Source of the DNA: an uncultured Rhodospirillaceae bacterium
Lineage (GTDB): Bacteria > Pseudomonadota > Alphaproteobacteria > Azospirillales > Azospirillaceae
Length of the DNA stretch: 44,447 bases
Direction: 5' to 3'
Assembly (NCBI GenBank): GCA_937927415.1
Contig: CALBDS010000005.1
Span: 1-44,447 of the forward strand
In this document: positions 31,979 through 40,445 of the stretch, piece after piece
Layout of the letters: every line of letters starts with the position of its first letter
Numbering within the stretch: position 1 is the stretch's first letter
Program-made: the position numbers and the translations under genes
The notes under the pieces: model-generated
Seen by the model: only the letters and a program-made list of their open reading frames with translations
The model's database searches: none
What the model was told of the DNA's origin: nothing

Positions 31979-33503
31979 TCAGGGAAAATTGACGTGTTCG
32001 ATGCCGGGCGGCAACGGCAGGGAATCATACTCGTCCAGGGCGGCGATTTCCTTGACCGAGCGGTTGTTGCGCATGAACAGGCACGAGGTGCAGGTCTGGC
32101 GCGGGTCGAAGAACGGCCGCACGGGTTCGGTGAAAAGCCGCGACACGTCGGTGTTGCGCACCGTGCCCCATTTGTTGGGATTGAATTTGCGTTCGGAGAT
32201 GGCGACGCTGCCGTCGGTCTCCTCCTCCGCCAGCACGGTGACGGAATCGCAGGGGTAGCAATAGGAATAACCCTGCTCCTCGTGCCCGGTGGTGTCCCAG
32301 AACACGTTATAGGTTTGCAGGTAGCACTGCCCCAGATCCCACAGCTCCGCCGCCTCTTCCGGGGTGCCGTGGTACTTGAGCTGCTGGAAGATGCGGCCGG
32401 TGGGGTTGCCCTTGTCGTCGATGTGGCCCAGGCGGAACAGCCGTTCGGCCAGTTCCCGATGGGCCAGAAGCTGGGAATCCCGCGTCAGGTTGCAGTCGGT
32501 CAGCATCCGGCAATAGTTGAAGCCGTTTTCGTCCAGGGACGTGGCGATGCGCTGGATGATGTCGTCGGTGGTCCAGGGACCGGCGACATAGGAATAACCC
32601 ACCGTGATGCCGGGATTGTGCCGGATGGTCTGGGGCAGGTATTGGCGGTCGAACCGCCCGCCGGGGTAGAAGGGCGATGCGTCTTCCGGTGTGACCGAAA
32701 TGCGGATCCATTTGAAATGCCGGTACACATCTTCCGGCACTTTGGGCGGGAAACCGTTGGTGATCAGGCCCAGATCGATGTCCAGCCCCGACAGCCATTC
32801 CACGAACTCGGCAAAGGGGGGCCACAGGTTGGGCTGGCCGCCGCCCGACAGGATCAGCCCGCGCAACCGGATGTCGGTCCCGGTCAGTGCACGGTAGGCG
32901 TCGTTGTATTCGGGATGATGGGTGCGGTTGTAGGCCGCCTGATCCTCGTACAGCGCGGTGACGAAGGCCTTGGCCTCGTCCAGCGTCACGCTGTCGCGTT
33001 TGTTACGGGAAATGGTCGAACAGAACTGGCAGCGTGACGAACAAACCTGATGGTTGGTCAAGGTGGCGCGGATGATGCTGCCCATCCCGGTGTCGCGGTA
33101 CTTCTTGAAGATGGGCCAGTGGGCGGCCAGTTTGGCGCCTGTGGCGGTGAAGGCTCTTTTCCGTGACGGTCAGGGTGTGGCGCACGTCCTCGGGCCGGAT
33201 GCGGTTGTCCCGCCGGCTGGACAGGGCGCCCTGGACCAGATCGGATTCATAGATATTGAAGGATACCGTATCCCCGCGCTGCTCGAAATGGCGCAGGATG
33301 AAATCCGCCGCGTCCGGGGTGATCGGGCGCTTGTCGATGATCCGGCCCGCGTCGTCCAGAACGTTGAAATGGGTGTGAATGGCCCGGTGCCGTCCCTCCG
33401 CCTTGCTGGACAGCACCAGTTCCATCCGGGAGGCCCGCTCGTTATAGGAATAAACGAGGTGGTAGCGGTCGGTTTCCCGTGACAGGAGGGCGGAATGCGC
33501 CAT
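31979..33503 (-). pseudogene. Radical SAM protein gene interrupted by a single-base frameshift
   Basis: Two overlapping minus-strand frames join into one protein. The first starts at the ATG at 33503 with GGAGG 8 bases upstream and reads 116 codons to ...RHTLTVTEK. Skipping the single base at about 33155 then continues AFTATGAKLAAHWPIFKKYRDTG into the second frame, which is open to 31979; total 507 codons. The second frame alone begins at MGSIIRATL (33085) without a ribosome binding site. The iron-sulfur motif CxxxCxxC is in VCSSRCQFC (residues 154-161 of the joined protein), followed by GLILSGGGQPNLW, and paired cysteines at the end (YCYPCDS, CTSCLF) suggest extra cluster or SPASM-like ligands. 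If the extra base is real, the gene is broken or makes a truncated N-terminal domain; a sequencing error is equally possible. Function unknown; a sugar or peptide modification is likely. Confidence 0.72.
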
Positions 33504-33578
33504 GGATAAAGCCTCCATTCTGGCTGCACTCTCCCTGTGAAATAATTTACAAATCATTAACGATGTGCTGGCGTCATC

Positions 33579-33615
33579 TGATACCGGCCCGTCACGGAAG
33601 CGACAGCCGGTATCA
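33579..33615. repeat. 10-bp inverted repeat upstream of the radical SAM gene
   Basis: TGATACCGGC (33579-33588) and GCCGGTATCA (33606-33615) are perfect inverted copies 17 bases apart, 76 bases upstream of the ATG at 33503. Its place in a promoter-sized, AT-rich gap (33504-33721) suits an operator. Confidence 0.4.
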
Positions 33616-33631
33616 TACCATATTCAAAAGG

Positions 33632-33655
33632 TCCTGATTTGATGTCAGGATTTTT
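33632..33655. terminator. Short hairpin with T-run after the GT41 gene
   Basis: TCCTGA (33632-33637) pairs with TCAGGA (33645-33650) and is followed on the plus strand by TTTTT; on the minus strand the exit is CCTTTT. It lies 67 bases after the stop of the minus-strand GT41 gene and may end it. The 6-bp stem is weak. Confidence 0.4.
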
Positions 33656-33721
33656 CGATGCTCTCAATCGACGGCCGCGGCCGATACCGGGTGTAGGCGT
33701 CAAGACGTTCTGAACCCGGAA

Positions 33722-35572
33722 TCAATCCAGCGGCGGAACCGCGAACCCCTGCGGCGGCCGGCCGGCCCGGCAACGTTCCATCATCATGGTAAAGGCCCGT
33801 TCCAGATGGACGGCGAAACGGGCGCCGTTGCACAAGGGGGATGCCGCCATCCGTCCGCGCAAATGTGTCCTCATCTCCCGCAGCCGCGGTCGGTCGGCCG
33901 CCAGGGCCGCCGCTGCCGCCACATAGCCAGCCTCGTCCGCCGCCGCCAGACCGGACAACCCCAGCAGGGTTAGGAATCCCAGCGTCTGCCGCGAAACCGG
34001 GCGGGCACCGGCCAGGGTGATCACCGGCACCCCCATCCACAACGCCTCGCAACTGGTCAGGCCACCGTTGTAAGGGAAGGGGTCCAGGGCGATGTCGATC
34101 TCGCCATATTCGGCCAGCATCGCGGAATGAGGCGACTGCCCCCGCAAGATCACCCGGCTGGGGGGGATGCCATGGGCGGCGAACCGGCGGCGCATCTCCA
34201 CCTGGATTGGAAGGTCGGCCAAGCTGCTCCATTTCAGGATCAGCCGGGCATCGGGTACGGCGTGCAACACCCGCGCCCAGACGGCGGTCACCGCCGGCGT
34301 CAGCTTCTCCACCTTGTTGAAACAGCCGAAGGTGATGGGGCCGCCGTGTCCTGCCGGCGCCGGGGTTACCGCCGGGGCATAATCCGGCGGTGCGTAACAG
34401 AAACGGCTGTCCGGGAGGCGCACCACCTGTTCGGTGAAGAACGCTTCCTGCCCCGTCGGTACGCTGATCCCGTCGAAAATGGCATAATCCATGGCGGGAA
34501 CGGCGGTGGTGGTGAAGTAATCCAGCCACGAAACCTGGATCGGTGCCACGCGCCGGGCCAGAACCGGCAGCCGGTTGCCCCCGGCGTGGCCGCTCAGATC
34601 CACCAGAATATCCAGGCCGTCGCGGTTCATCATGTCGGCAAGGTCGCTGTCCGGCAACCCGGCGGTGCTGCGCCAGCCGTCGGCCATGGTCCGCAGCCGC
34701 TGCCCCAGGTCGTCCGCCATGCGGGCACCATCGTAAAGGATGGCGGCGGACGCCCGGCGGTTGGCCAGAAACGGTTCCAGGAAATAGCCGACCGGGTGCC
34801 GCCCGATCTTGGCTCCCATGAACCCTACCCGCAGCTGCGGGTCGTCCTGCCGCGGCAGCGCCGGGGGCCGCGGGGTGGGCGCCGGCAGTCCGGCGGCCCA
34901 TTCCCGGTGCAGCCGCAGCAGGCCGGCGTTGTCGATGCGCGGATCGAAGTTCAGGGAATAGAGCGCGATGGAACCGGCGCACAGCGGATCGGGGTCGATG
35001 GGTACGAGGCTGCGGTACAGGGCCAGCCCGTCATCGAATCGGCCGGTTTCAAAGCGCAGGGCCATCAGCCACCGTTGCGCCTCGAAGCGGCCGGGGTCGA
35101 GGGCCACCGCCTTTCCCAAGGCCTGCCCTGCCGCAGTGGTCAGTCCGGCGGCGGTCAGAGCCTGCCCCAGCAGCCATTGGGCCTCTGCCGCCCATGCCGG
35201 CGGCAGGTCGCCCAGAAGCTGGGCCAGAGCGACGAAGCTGTCTTGTAGCCGACCCTGTTCCAACCGCAGCTCCGCCAGCCGCAGCAGCGCCGGAGGGTAC
35301 AGCGGGGCTTGCAGCATCAGGCTCAAAAGCTCGTTTTCCGCATCCGCCATCCGGCCCAGCCGCAACAGCGCCCGCATCCGTGTCAGCAGCGCATCGGCCA
35401 TGCCGGGCAGCAGCCGCAGTGCCCGTTCGGCTTGCGCCAGCCCGCTGGCGGCATCGCCGGTACGGATGGACCACACCGCCCATTCGTTCCAGGCCACCGG
35501 ATTGCCCGGATCATGGATGACGGCATGAAGGAGGGGACCGGCGCACCGGCCGGAAGAGGGGGGAAAAGCCAT
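33722..35572 (-). CDS. TPR-GT41 glycosyltransferase (SPINDLY/O-GlcNAc transferase-like)
   Basis: 616 residues. The N-terminal 215 residues are TPR-like helix pairs (WAVWSIRTGDAASGLAQAERALRLLPGM, LRLAELRLEQGRLQDSFVALAQLL). From about residue 247 follows the GT41 domain: LRVGFMGAKIGRHPVGYF, DILVDLSGHAGGNR (about 320-333, with the conserved His), ITFGCFNKVEKLTP (the UDP-contacting Lys) and EIDIALDPFPYNGGLTSCEALWMGVPV. Bacterial members glycosylate proteins with GlcNAc, fucose or other sugars, or take part in surface glycan making. The ATG at 35572 is preceded by AGGGGCGG at some distance. It is divergent from a second GT41 gene at 36169. Confidence 0.9.
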   Translation of the reverse strand: MAFPPSSGRCAGPLLHAVIHDPGNPVAWNEWAVWSIRTGDAASGLAQAERALRLLPGMADALLTRMRALLRLGRMADAENELLSLMLQAPLYPPALLRLAELRLEQGRLQDSFVALAQLLGDLPPAWAAEAQWLLGQALTAAGLTTAAGQALGKAVALDPGRFEAQRWLMALRFETGRFDDGLALYRSLVPIDPDPLCAGSIALYSLNFDPRIDNAGLLRLHREWAAGLPAPTPRPPALPRQDDPQLRVGFMGAKIGRHPVGYFLEPFLANRRASAAILYDGARMADDLGQRLRTMADGWRSTAGLPDSDLADMMNRDGLDILVDLSGHAGGNRLPVLARRVAPIQVSWLDYFTTTAVPAMDYAIFDGISVPTGQEAFFTEQVVRLPDSRFCYAPPDYAPAVTPAPAGHGGPITFGCFNKVEKLTPAVTAVWARVLHAVPDARLILKWSSLADLPIQVEMRRRFAAHGIPPSRVILRGQSPHSAMLAEYGEIDIALDPFPYNGGLTSCEALWMGVPVITLAGARPVSRQTLGFLTLLGLSGLAAADEAGYVAAAAALAADRPRLREMRTHLRGRMAASPLCNGARFAVHLERAFTMMMERCRAGRPPQGFAVPPLD

Positions 35573-36168
35573 GGGCTATTATTGACACCGCCCCTTTCAG
35601 CCGGGTCAAGGCCCGAAGGCGCCGGACGCGCCGTACCCAGCCGGCCGGCGCGGGGGGTGTGGGCGGTGCTCATCCAACATCAGCTATGCGTCCGATTGCT
35701 GCCGCGCTCTCCCCAATGCCGTTCCGTTACGATGAAAAAGGCGGCAACGGGCCAGAGATCGGGCTGTCTGGCGATTTTGCTGCCCCTGACTGTGATGGGG
35801 ATCACTTCTTTCCCGATATCAATGCGGTAAAAGAATTGTAGTGGCAGGAAGCGGAACTATTAAAATCGGCTTTAAACATGAGGGTGTTTCCCAATTTATT
35901 ATGTCAGGCAATGAGTCCTATTCGGGAAGGTGGAATAATTTTTTCGTCTAGACGTTCTGTACTCCTGATTTAGTGTGCGATATGCCGTTTTTGATAGGAT
36001 AATAACGAAATGAAAATATTTAATTTCTAATGAATGGTGCACTGGATGACGGGTACCTTCCTATGGCATAGCAAGGAGCAAGGACGGATGATGCACGAAC
36101 ACCTACTCCCCGCCCGCCGCCGCCGTCCCGGACGGTAGTACGGTGGCACCATATCTGCACAGCTTGTT
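35573..36168. other. 596-base AT-rich gap between two divergent GT41 genes
   Basis: The part from about 35830 to 36060 is markedly AT-rich compared with the rest of the window (for example AAATATTTAATTTCTAATGA near 36015). It should carry the promoters of both GT41 genes. A palindrome CGTCTAGACG lies at 35945-35954. Two short frames (35659-35841, 60 codons, and a frame ending at the TAG near 35951) show no recognisable product and are not called. The composition change may mark a past insertion or a junction of transferred DNA. Confidence 0.5.
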
Positions 36169-38439
36169 ATGCGAATGAATCGTAAGCATCCGAAAACAGC
36201 CGCGAAAGCGGCGGAGCACGGGGGTGTTTCTCCCCTGGCGGTCCATACGGCCAAGGCGGGGACGCCCCCGTTTCAGGTCGAGGATACGTTTGCTCAGGCT
36301 GTCCGCCATCATCAGGCCGGGCGGCTGGCCGATGCGGAAAGCCTTTATTGGACGGTTCTCAAGCTGCGCCCCAACCATGCGGGCGCACTGCAGTATCTTG
36401 GGGTGATTGCCCGGCAGACGGGCCATCTGGAAGCGGCGGTCAATCTGCTGAGCAAGGCGGTGGAAGCCGCCCCGAAGGTAGCGGAAATCCGTCTCAGCCT
36501 GGGCAACGCCCTGGCCGACCTCGGGCATCTGGAGGCCGCGGCCACGGTCTATGAGGAGGCCATCGGCCAGCGTCCGGATTTCGCCGAGGCCTATTTCGCC
36601 CTGGGCAACGTGCAATCGCGCCAGGGGCAGTACGAGAACGCCCTGTACAGCTATCACGCCGCTCTCAGCCTGCGCCCGTCCTATATGGAGGCGTTCATCA
36701 ACCTGGGGAACGCCCAGCGGGGGCGCCGGCATTTCGCCGAAGCTGCCGCCGTCTACCGCCGAGTGATCGCCCTCGCCCCCGGCTTTGCCGAGATCTATGC
36801 CAATCTGGGCAGTGTGTTGCGCGCGATGGCGGATCTGGACGGGGCGCAGAGGGTGTGCCTGTACGCGCTGATGCTGCAACCGGACTCTGCCCAGGCGTGC
36901 AACAATCTGGGCATCGCCGAGGGCGAGCGGGGAAACGCCGCCGCCGCCGCCGCCGCCTTCCGCGCCGCCTTGCAGCGCAAAGCTGATTTCGTCGAAGCCC
37001 GGGTCAATCTCGGCAATCTCCACCAGGGGCTGGGTCAGTTGGCGGGGGCTGCCGCCCAGTACGAACGCGCCGTGGCCATCGATCCCGCCTGTGCCAGCGG
37101 GTACGGCAATCTGGGGGTGGTCCGGCAGCGGCAGAGCCGGCTTGACACAGCGGTAACCGCCTATCGCCGCAGCCTGTGCCTGGCTCCCGACAATGCTGAG
37201 GTGCATTCCAACCTGATCTTCGCCCTGGATTTCGATCCCCGCTGCGGCGTGGCCGAGCATCAGGCCGAACGCCGGCTGTGGAACGAACGCCACGCTTGGC
37301 CGCTGGCGGCGCAGGTGGAACCTCACACCAACAGCCGCCAGGTTGGCCGGCGCCTGCGGGTGGGCTATGTCTCGGCCGACTTCCGGCGTCATTCGGCGGC
37401 CTATGCCTTCACGCCCATCCTGCTGAACCATGACCCCCGGTTTTTCGAGGTGGCCTGCTATTCCCAAGGCGCGGCGGAGGATGAGGTCACCCGGAAGCTG
37501 CGCGATGCGGCGACGCTGTGGCGGCCGATCCGCGGGATGCCGGATGACGCCGTCGCCGAACGGATTCGGGCCGACGGCATCGACATCCTGGTGGATCTGT
37601 CGGGCCATTCGGCGGGCAACCGGCTGTTGGTGTTCGCCCGCAAGCCGGCGCCGGTTCAGGTGTCGGCGTGGGGGCATGTGACCGGAACCGGCATGAACGC
37701 CATCGACTATCTTCTGGCTGGACCGTCGCTGATCCCGGCGTGCGAGCGCGAGCTGTTCAGCGAGATGGTGGTGGATCTGCCCAGCCTGTTCGTCTATCAG
37801 CCCCCTGGCCCCCTGCCGCCGGTTGCGCCGCCGCCGCTGCTGGCCCGGCGTGGCGGCGTCACCTTCGGGTGTCTGAACCGGCTGGCCAAGGTGTCGTCGG
37901 ATGTCCTGGCCCTGTGGGCCGAGCTTTTGAAGGCGGTGCCGGGCGCGCGGCTGCTGCTGAAGGATACCGATCTCGACGACCCGCGGGAGCAGCAGAGGAT
38001 CTTGTCCACCCTGGCCCGGTACGGCATCGGGGCTGAACGGGTCGTGTTGCTGGGAGGATCGTCCCATTACGACCATTTGGCCACTTATGGGCAGGTGGAC
38101 ATTGCGTTGGACCCCTTCCCCCAGAACGGCGGCATCAGCACGGCGGAAGCCTTGTGGATGGGGGTTCCGGTTCTGGCGCTGCGGGGCAACAGCTTGCCGG
38201 GTCGGGTATCGGCCAGTCTTCTGGAAGCCGCGGGGCTGGGCCATTGGGTGGCCGACACACCTCAGGATTATCTGCGCCTGCCCATGACCCTGCTGCGCAG
38301 CCTGCCGGATTTGGTGCGCTTGCGGGCGGAACAACGCGGGCGCGTCGCCGCCTCGCCCCTGGGGGATGCCAAGTCCTATACCGCCATGGTGGAACGGGTG
38401 TACCGCGCCATGTGGCGGTGCTGGTGCGAGGGGATGTGA
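36169..38439 (+). CDS. TPR-GT41 glycosyltransferase (SPINDLY/O-GlcNAc transferase-like)
   Basis: 756 residues. Residues 40-360 are about nine well-formed TPR units (HHQAGRLADAESLYWTVLKL, LGNALADLGHLEAAATVYEEA, LGVVRQRQSRLDTAVTAYRRS). The GT41 domain starts near residue 394 (LRVGYVSADFRRHSAAYAF) and has DILVDLSGHSAGNR (about 471-484), VTFGCLNRLAKVSSD and QVDIALDPFPQNGGISTAEALWMGVPV. All GT41 landmarks are present. The start at 36169 (MRMNRK) has no clear ribosome site; ATG at residue 3 is equally possible. With its divergent neighbour, this is one of two full GT41 genes plus a remnant at the left edge; the long TPR part suggests a large protein acceptor. Confidence 0.92.
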   Translation: MRMNRKHPKTAAKAAEHGGVSPLAVHTAKAGTPPFQVEDTFAQAVRHHQAGRLADAESLYWTVLKLRPNHAGALQYLGVIARQTGHLEAAVNLLSKAVEAAPKVAEIRLSLGNALADLGHLEAAATVYEEAIGQRPDFAEAYFALGNVQSRQGQYENALYSYHAALSLRPSYMEAFINLGNAQRGRRHFAEAAAVYRRVIALAPGFAEIYANLGSVLRAMADLDGAQRVCLYALMLQPDSAQACNNLGIAEGERGNAAAAAAAFRAALQRKADFVEARVNLGNLHQGLGQLAGAAAQYERAVAIDPACASGYGNLGVVRQRQSRLDTAVTAYRRSLCLAPDNAEVHSNLIFALDFDPRCGVAEHQAERRLWNERHAWPLAAQVEPHTNSRQVGRRLRVGYVSADFRRHSAAYAFTPILLNHDPRFFEVACYSQGAAEDEVTRKLRDAATLWRPIRGMPDDAVAERIRADGIDILVDLSGHSAGNRLLVFARKPAPVQVSAWGHVTGTGMNAIDYLLAGPSLIPACERELFSEMVVDLPSLFVYQPPGPLPPVAPPPLLARRGGVTFGCLNRLAKVSSDVLALWAELLKAVPGARLLLKDTDLDDPREQQRILSTLARYGIGAERVVLLGGSSHYDHLATYGQVDIALDPFPQNGGISTAEALWMGVPVLALRGNSLPGRVSASLLEAAGLGHWVADTPQDYLRLPMTLLRSLPDLVRLRAEQRGRVAASPLGDAKSYTAMVERVYRAMWRCWCEGM

Positions 38440-38476
38440 TTGCGCGTCTGGCCGGGGTAGGGGAAGGAGCCGGCGG

Positions 38477-40441
38477 TCACGGCCCCCACAGGTTGACGGG
38501 GCGGAAGTCCCCTGTGGCCGGGTCCGGCTCCACCACCAGCTTTGCCCGTGTTCCCAGGGCGGCGGCCACGCGGGCGAAGCCGCCGACGCTCAAGGCGACC
38601 ACATCGGCGTTCATCAGCAAATAGAAATCCTGGAGATGCTCCAGCCGGTGCCAGGGTTCGACCAGGCTGTGCAGCGTGTGGGGGGCGAAGGGGGCGAATT
38701 CCGGCAGCACCGACGGGTCGTCGGTGGCCACCAGCAGCACCGGGCGCGGCAGGCTGTCCCACATCCGTCCCAGCCAGGCGCGGTAGGCGTCGAAGTTCAG
38801 CGCCCCTTCACAACTGCGGTCGGTGCGGCGGATATGGACCGCGACGATGGTTTCCCCGGCGGCCTCCAGCCGGTCCAGGGCCGGGCGCAGCCGTGGCATC
38901 CACAGGGAGCGGGGCTGCATCCACCGTTGCACCGTCTGGCGGTGGGCGGCGATTTCCGGCAGTTCCACCAGCGTCCAGCCCAAAAAGACATCCACATCCT
39001 GAACCGGCTCGGCTTCCTCGCCCAGAAGCCCTTTGCGGAAACGCTCGCGAAAGCCGGCATGGTGGCGCAGGATGTTGCGCCGGGGCGCGCCCATGAGCGG
39101 ATCGTCGAGATCGAAGAACATCCCCCCTGCCCATGTGGGGGTTTCCAGCTCCAGCCCGTGCTTTTCGGCGTAAAGCCGGACGGTGATGTAATCATAAACG
39201 GTGTGGGCGAGCCGCCCGAAACGGCTCAGCGACGATATGGACAGTGCGGGCTTGTCCGCCGCCCGGCGGCGGGGAAAACGGGTGTTCGGCGGCGCCGAGC
39301 GAACAAGGAGCAGGCAACTGAGGGCGGAGCTGACGGCGCTGATGTGGCTTTTCAGCCGTTGCGACCGCTCCAGCAACGGTTGGGCCTGTTCATGCTCGCC
39401 GGCGGCGTAGCGGATCAGACCGATCCCGCCGATCGCCTCCGCCAGTGTAGGATCAAGGGCCGCGGCCTGGCGGTAGGCGGTCTCCGCCTCCGCCATCCGC
39501 CCGGCTTCGCGCAGGGCGTCGCCCTTGTACGAGAACCCCAGGGCAAAGCCCGGGTCGAGCCGTGTGGCCTCGCTCAAGGTGGCGGCGGCTTCGTCCAGCC
39601 GGTCCAGCCGCATCAGGGTCAGGCCGAGGACGATATGGGCGTTGCGGGTTTGGGGCAGGAGGTTCAGCACCGTCCGGCAGGCGTTCTCCGCCTCATCGAG
39701 ATGGAAGGCGTTGTATTCGCTCAGGGCAAGGCTGGTAAGGGTGCTGTAGCAGTTGACGGCGGCGGTGACGTCGTCTTGCTGCAGCAAGACGCTGGCGAGG
39801 TTGGTCAGAATGGTGACGTCGCGGGGATTGATGGCGTGGGCGCGCTGAAGAACCGCGACGGCATCGTCGGGATAGCCGCGGCGGCGGCGGATGACGGCAT
39901 AGAGGTTGAGCAGGCTGATGTCGTCCGGCCGGATATGAAGCAGGGGCACGATCATCTGTTCGGCGGTGGCGAGGTCGCCGGTGCTGAACAGAGTGAAGGC
40001 CATCCTCTGCCATTCCCGGATCAGATGGGTTCGCAGGGCGTCGAGGTCGGGATTGGCGGGGGCCAGTTCCCGCAGTCGGACCAGCATGATGCATTCTCGG
40101 ATGCAGGCATCGGGGCTGGCCGTGGCGGGGACCTGCTCCTCCCGTGCTGCGGGGGATTGCTGTATGATCGCGTGCATCAGTCTGACGGCGGAACCCGGCA
40201 TCTGCGGTTGATTGGGAGATGCGCGGTGGCTGCGGTCCAGGCAGTCGATTCCATAGGGCAGCCGGCTCTCCGTTCCCTCGGCCAGAGCCAGCAGACGCAG
40301 CACGCCGGCATGGTCCGGCACCACCGCCAGCAATTGCCGGTAAAGCCGGATGGCCAACTCGGTCTGGCCGTTCCGGTGCGCATCCATGGCGCGGGTGAGT
40401 TGGGCGGAAAGCTGCGCCGCCAGATCGTCGCTCATGCTCAT
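38477..40441 (-). CDS. TPR-fused GT11-like fucosyltransferase
   Basis: 654 residues. TPR units fill about residues 1-400 (HRNGQTELAIRLYRQLLAVVPDHAGVL, ALREAGRMAEAETAYRQAAALDP). The C-terminal part, from about residue 420, has LRRFG-free GT11 features: VAVHIRRTDRS near residue 533 is the HxRRxD motif of alpha-1,2/1,6-fucosyltransferases that contacts GDP-fucose, followed by VLLVATDDPSVLPEF and LQDFYLLMNADVVALSVGGFARVAAALG, the family's motif III layout. No GDP-fucose synthesis genes are in this window. The stop codon is 4 codons from the right end of the convergent GT41 gene. The gene follows the TIGR04372-type gene after 4 bases, implying coupling. Confidence 0.72.
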   Translation of the reverse strand: MSMSDDLAAQLSAQLTRAMDAHRNGQTELAIRLYRQLLAVVPDHAGVLRLLALAEGTESRLPYGIDCLDRSHRASPNQPQMPGSAVRLMHAIIQQSPAAREEQVPATASPDACIRECIMLVRLRELAPANPDLDALRTHLIREWQRMAFTLFSTGDLATAEQMIVPLLHIRPDDISLLNLYAVIRRRRGYPDDAVAVLQRAHAINPRDVTILTNLASVLLQQDDVTAAVNCYSTLTSLALSEYNAFHLDEAENACRTVLNLLPQTRNAHIVLGLTLMRLDRLDEAAATLSEATRLDPGFALGFSYKGDALREAGRMAEAETAYRQAAALDPTLAEAIGGIGLIRYAAGEHEQAQPLLERSQRLKSHISAVSSALSCLLLVRSAPPNTRFPRRRAADKPALSISSLSRFGRLAHTVYDYITVRLYAEKHGLELETPTWAGGMFFDLDDPLMGAPRRNILRHHAGFRERFRKGLLGEEAEPVQDVDVFLGWTLVELPEIAAHRQTVQRWMQPRSLWMPRLRPALDRLEAAGETIVAVHIRRTDRSCEGALNFDAYRAWLGRMWDSLPRPVLLVATDDPSVLPEFAPFAPHTLHSLVEPWHRLEHLQDFYLLMNADVVALSVGGFARVAAALGTRAKLVVEPDPATGDFRPVNLWGP

Positions 40442-40445
40442 ACCG

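Noticed and set aside
33155..33160. Programmed ribosomal frameshift to explain the split radical SAM gene
   Set aside because: The site GAAAAGAGCC has no recognised slippery heptamer or known +1 shift signal, and no stimulatory structure stands out; a mutation or sequence error is simpler.
35659..35841. A 60-codon frame in the AT-rich gap, ending with a GDHFFPDI-like stretch
   Set aside because: No ribosome site, no family match over its length; the resemblance of the end to a dihydrofolate-reductase C-terminus is too short to support.
36103..38334. A 743-codon minus-strand frame
   Set aside because: It is antisense to the TPR-GT41 gene at 36169, which has nine TPR units and all GT41 landmarks.
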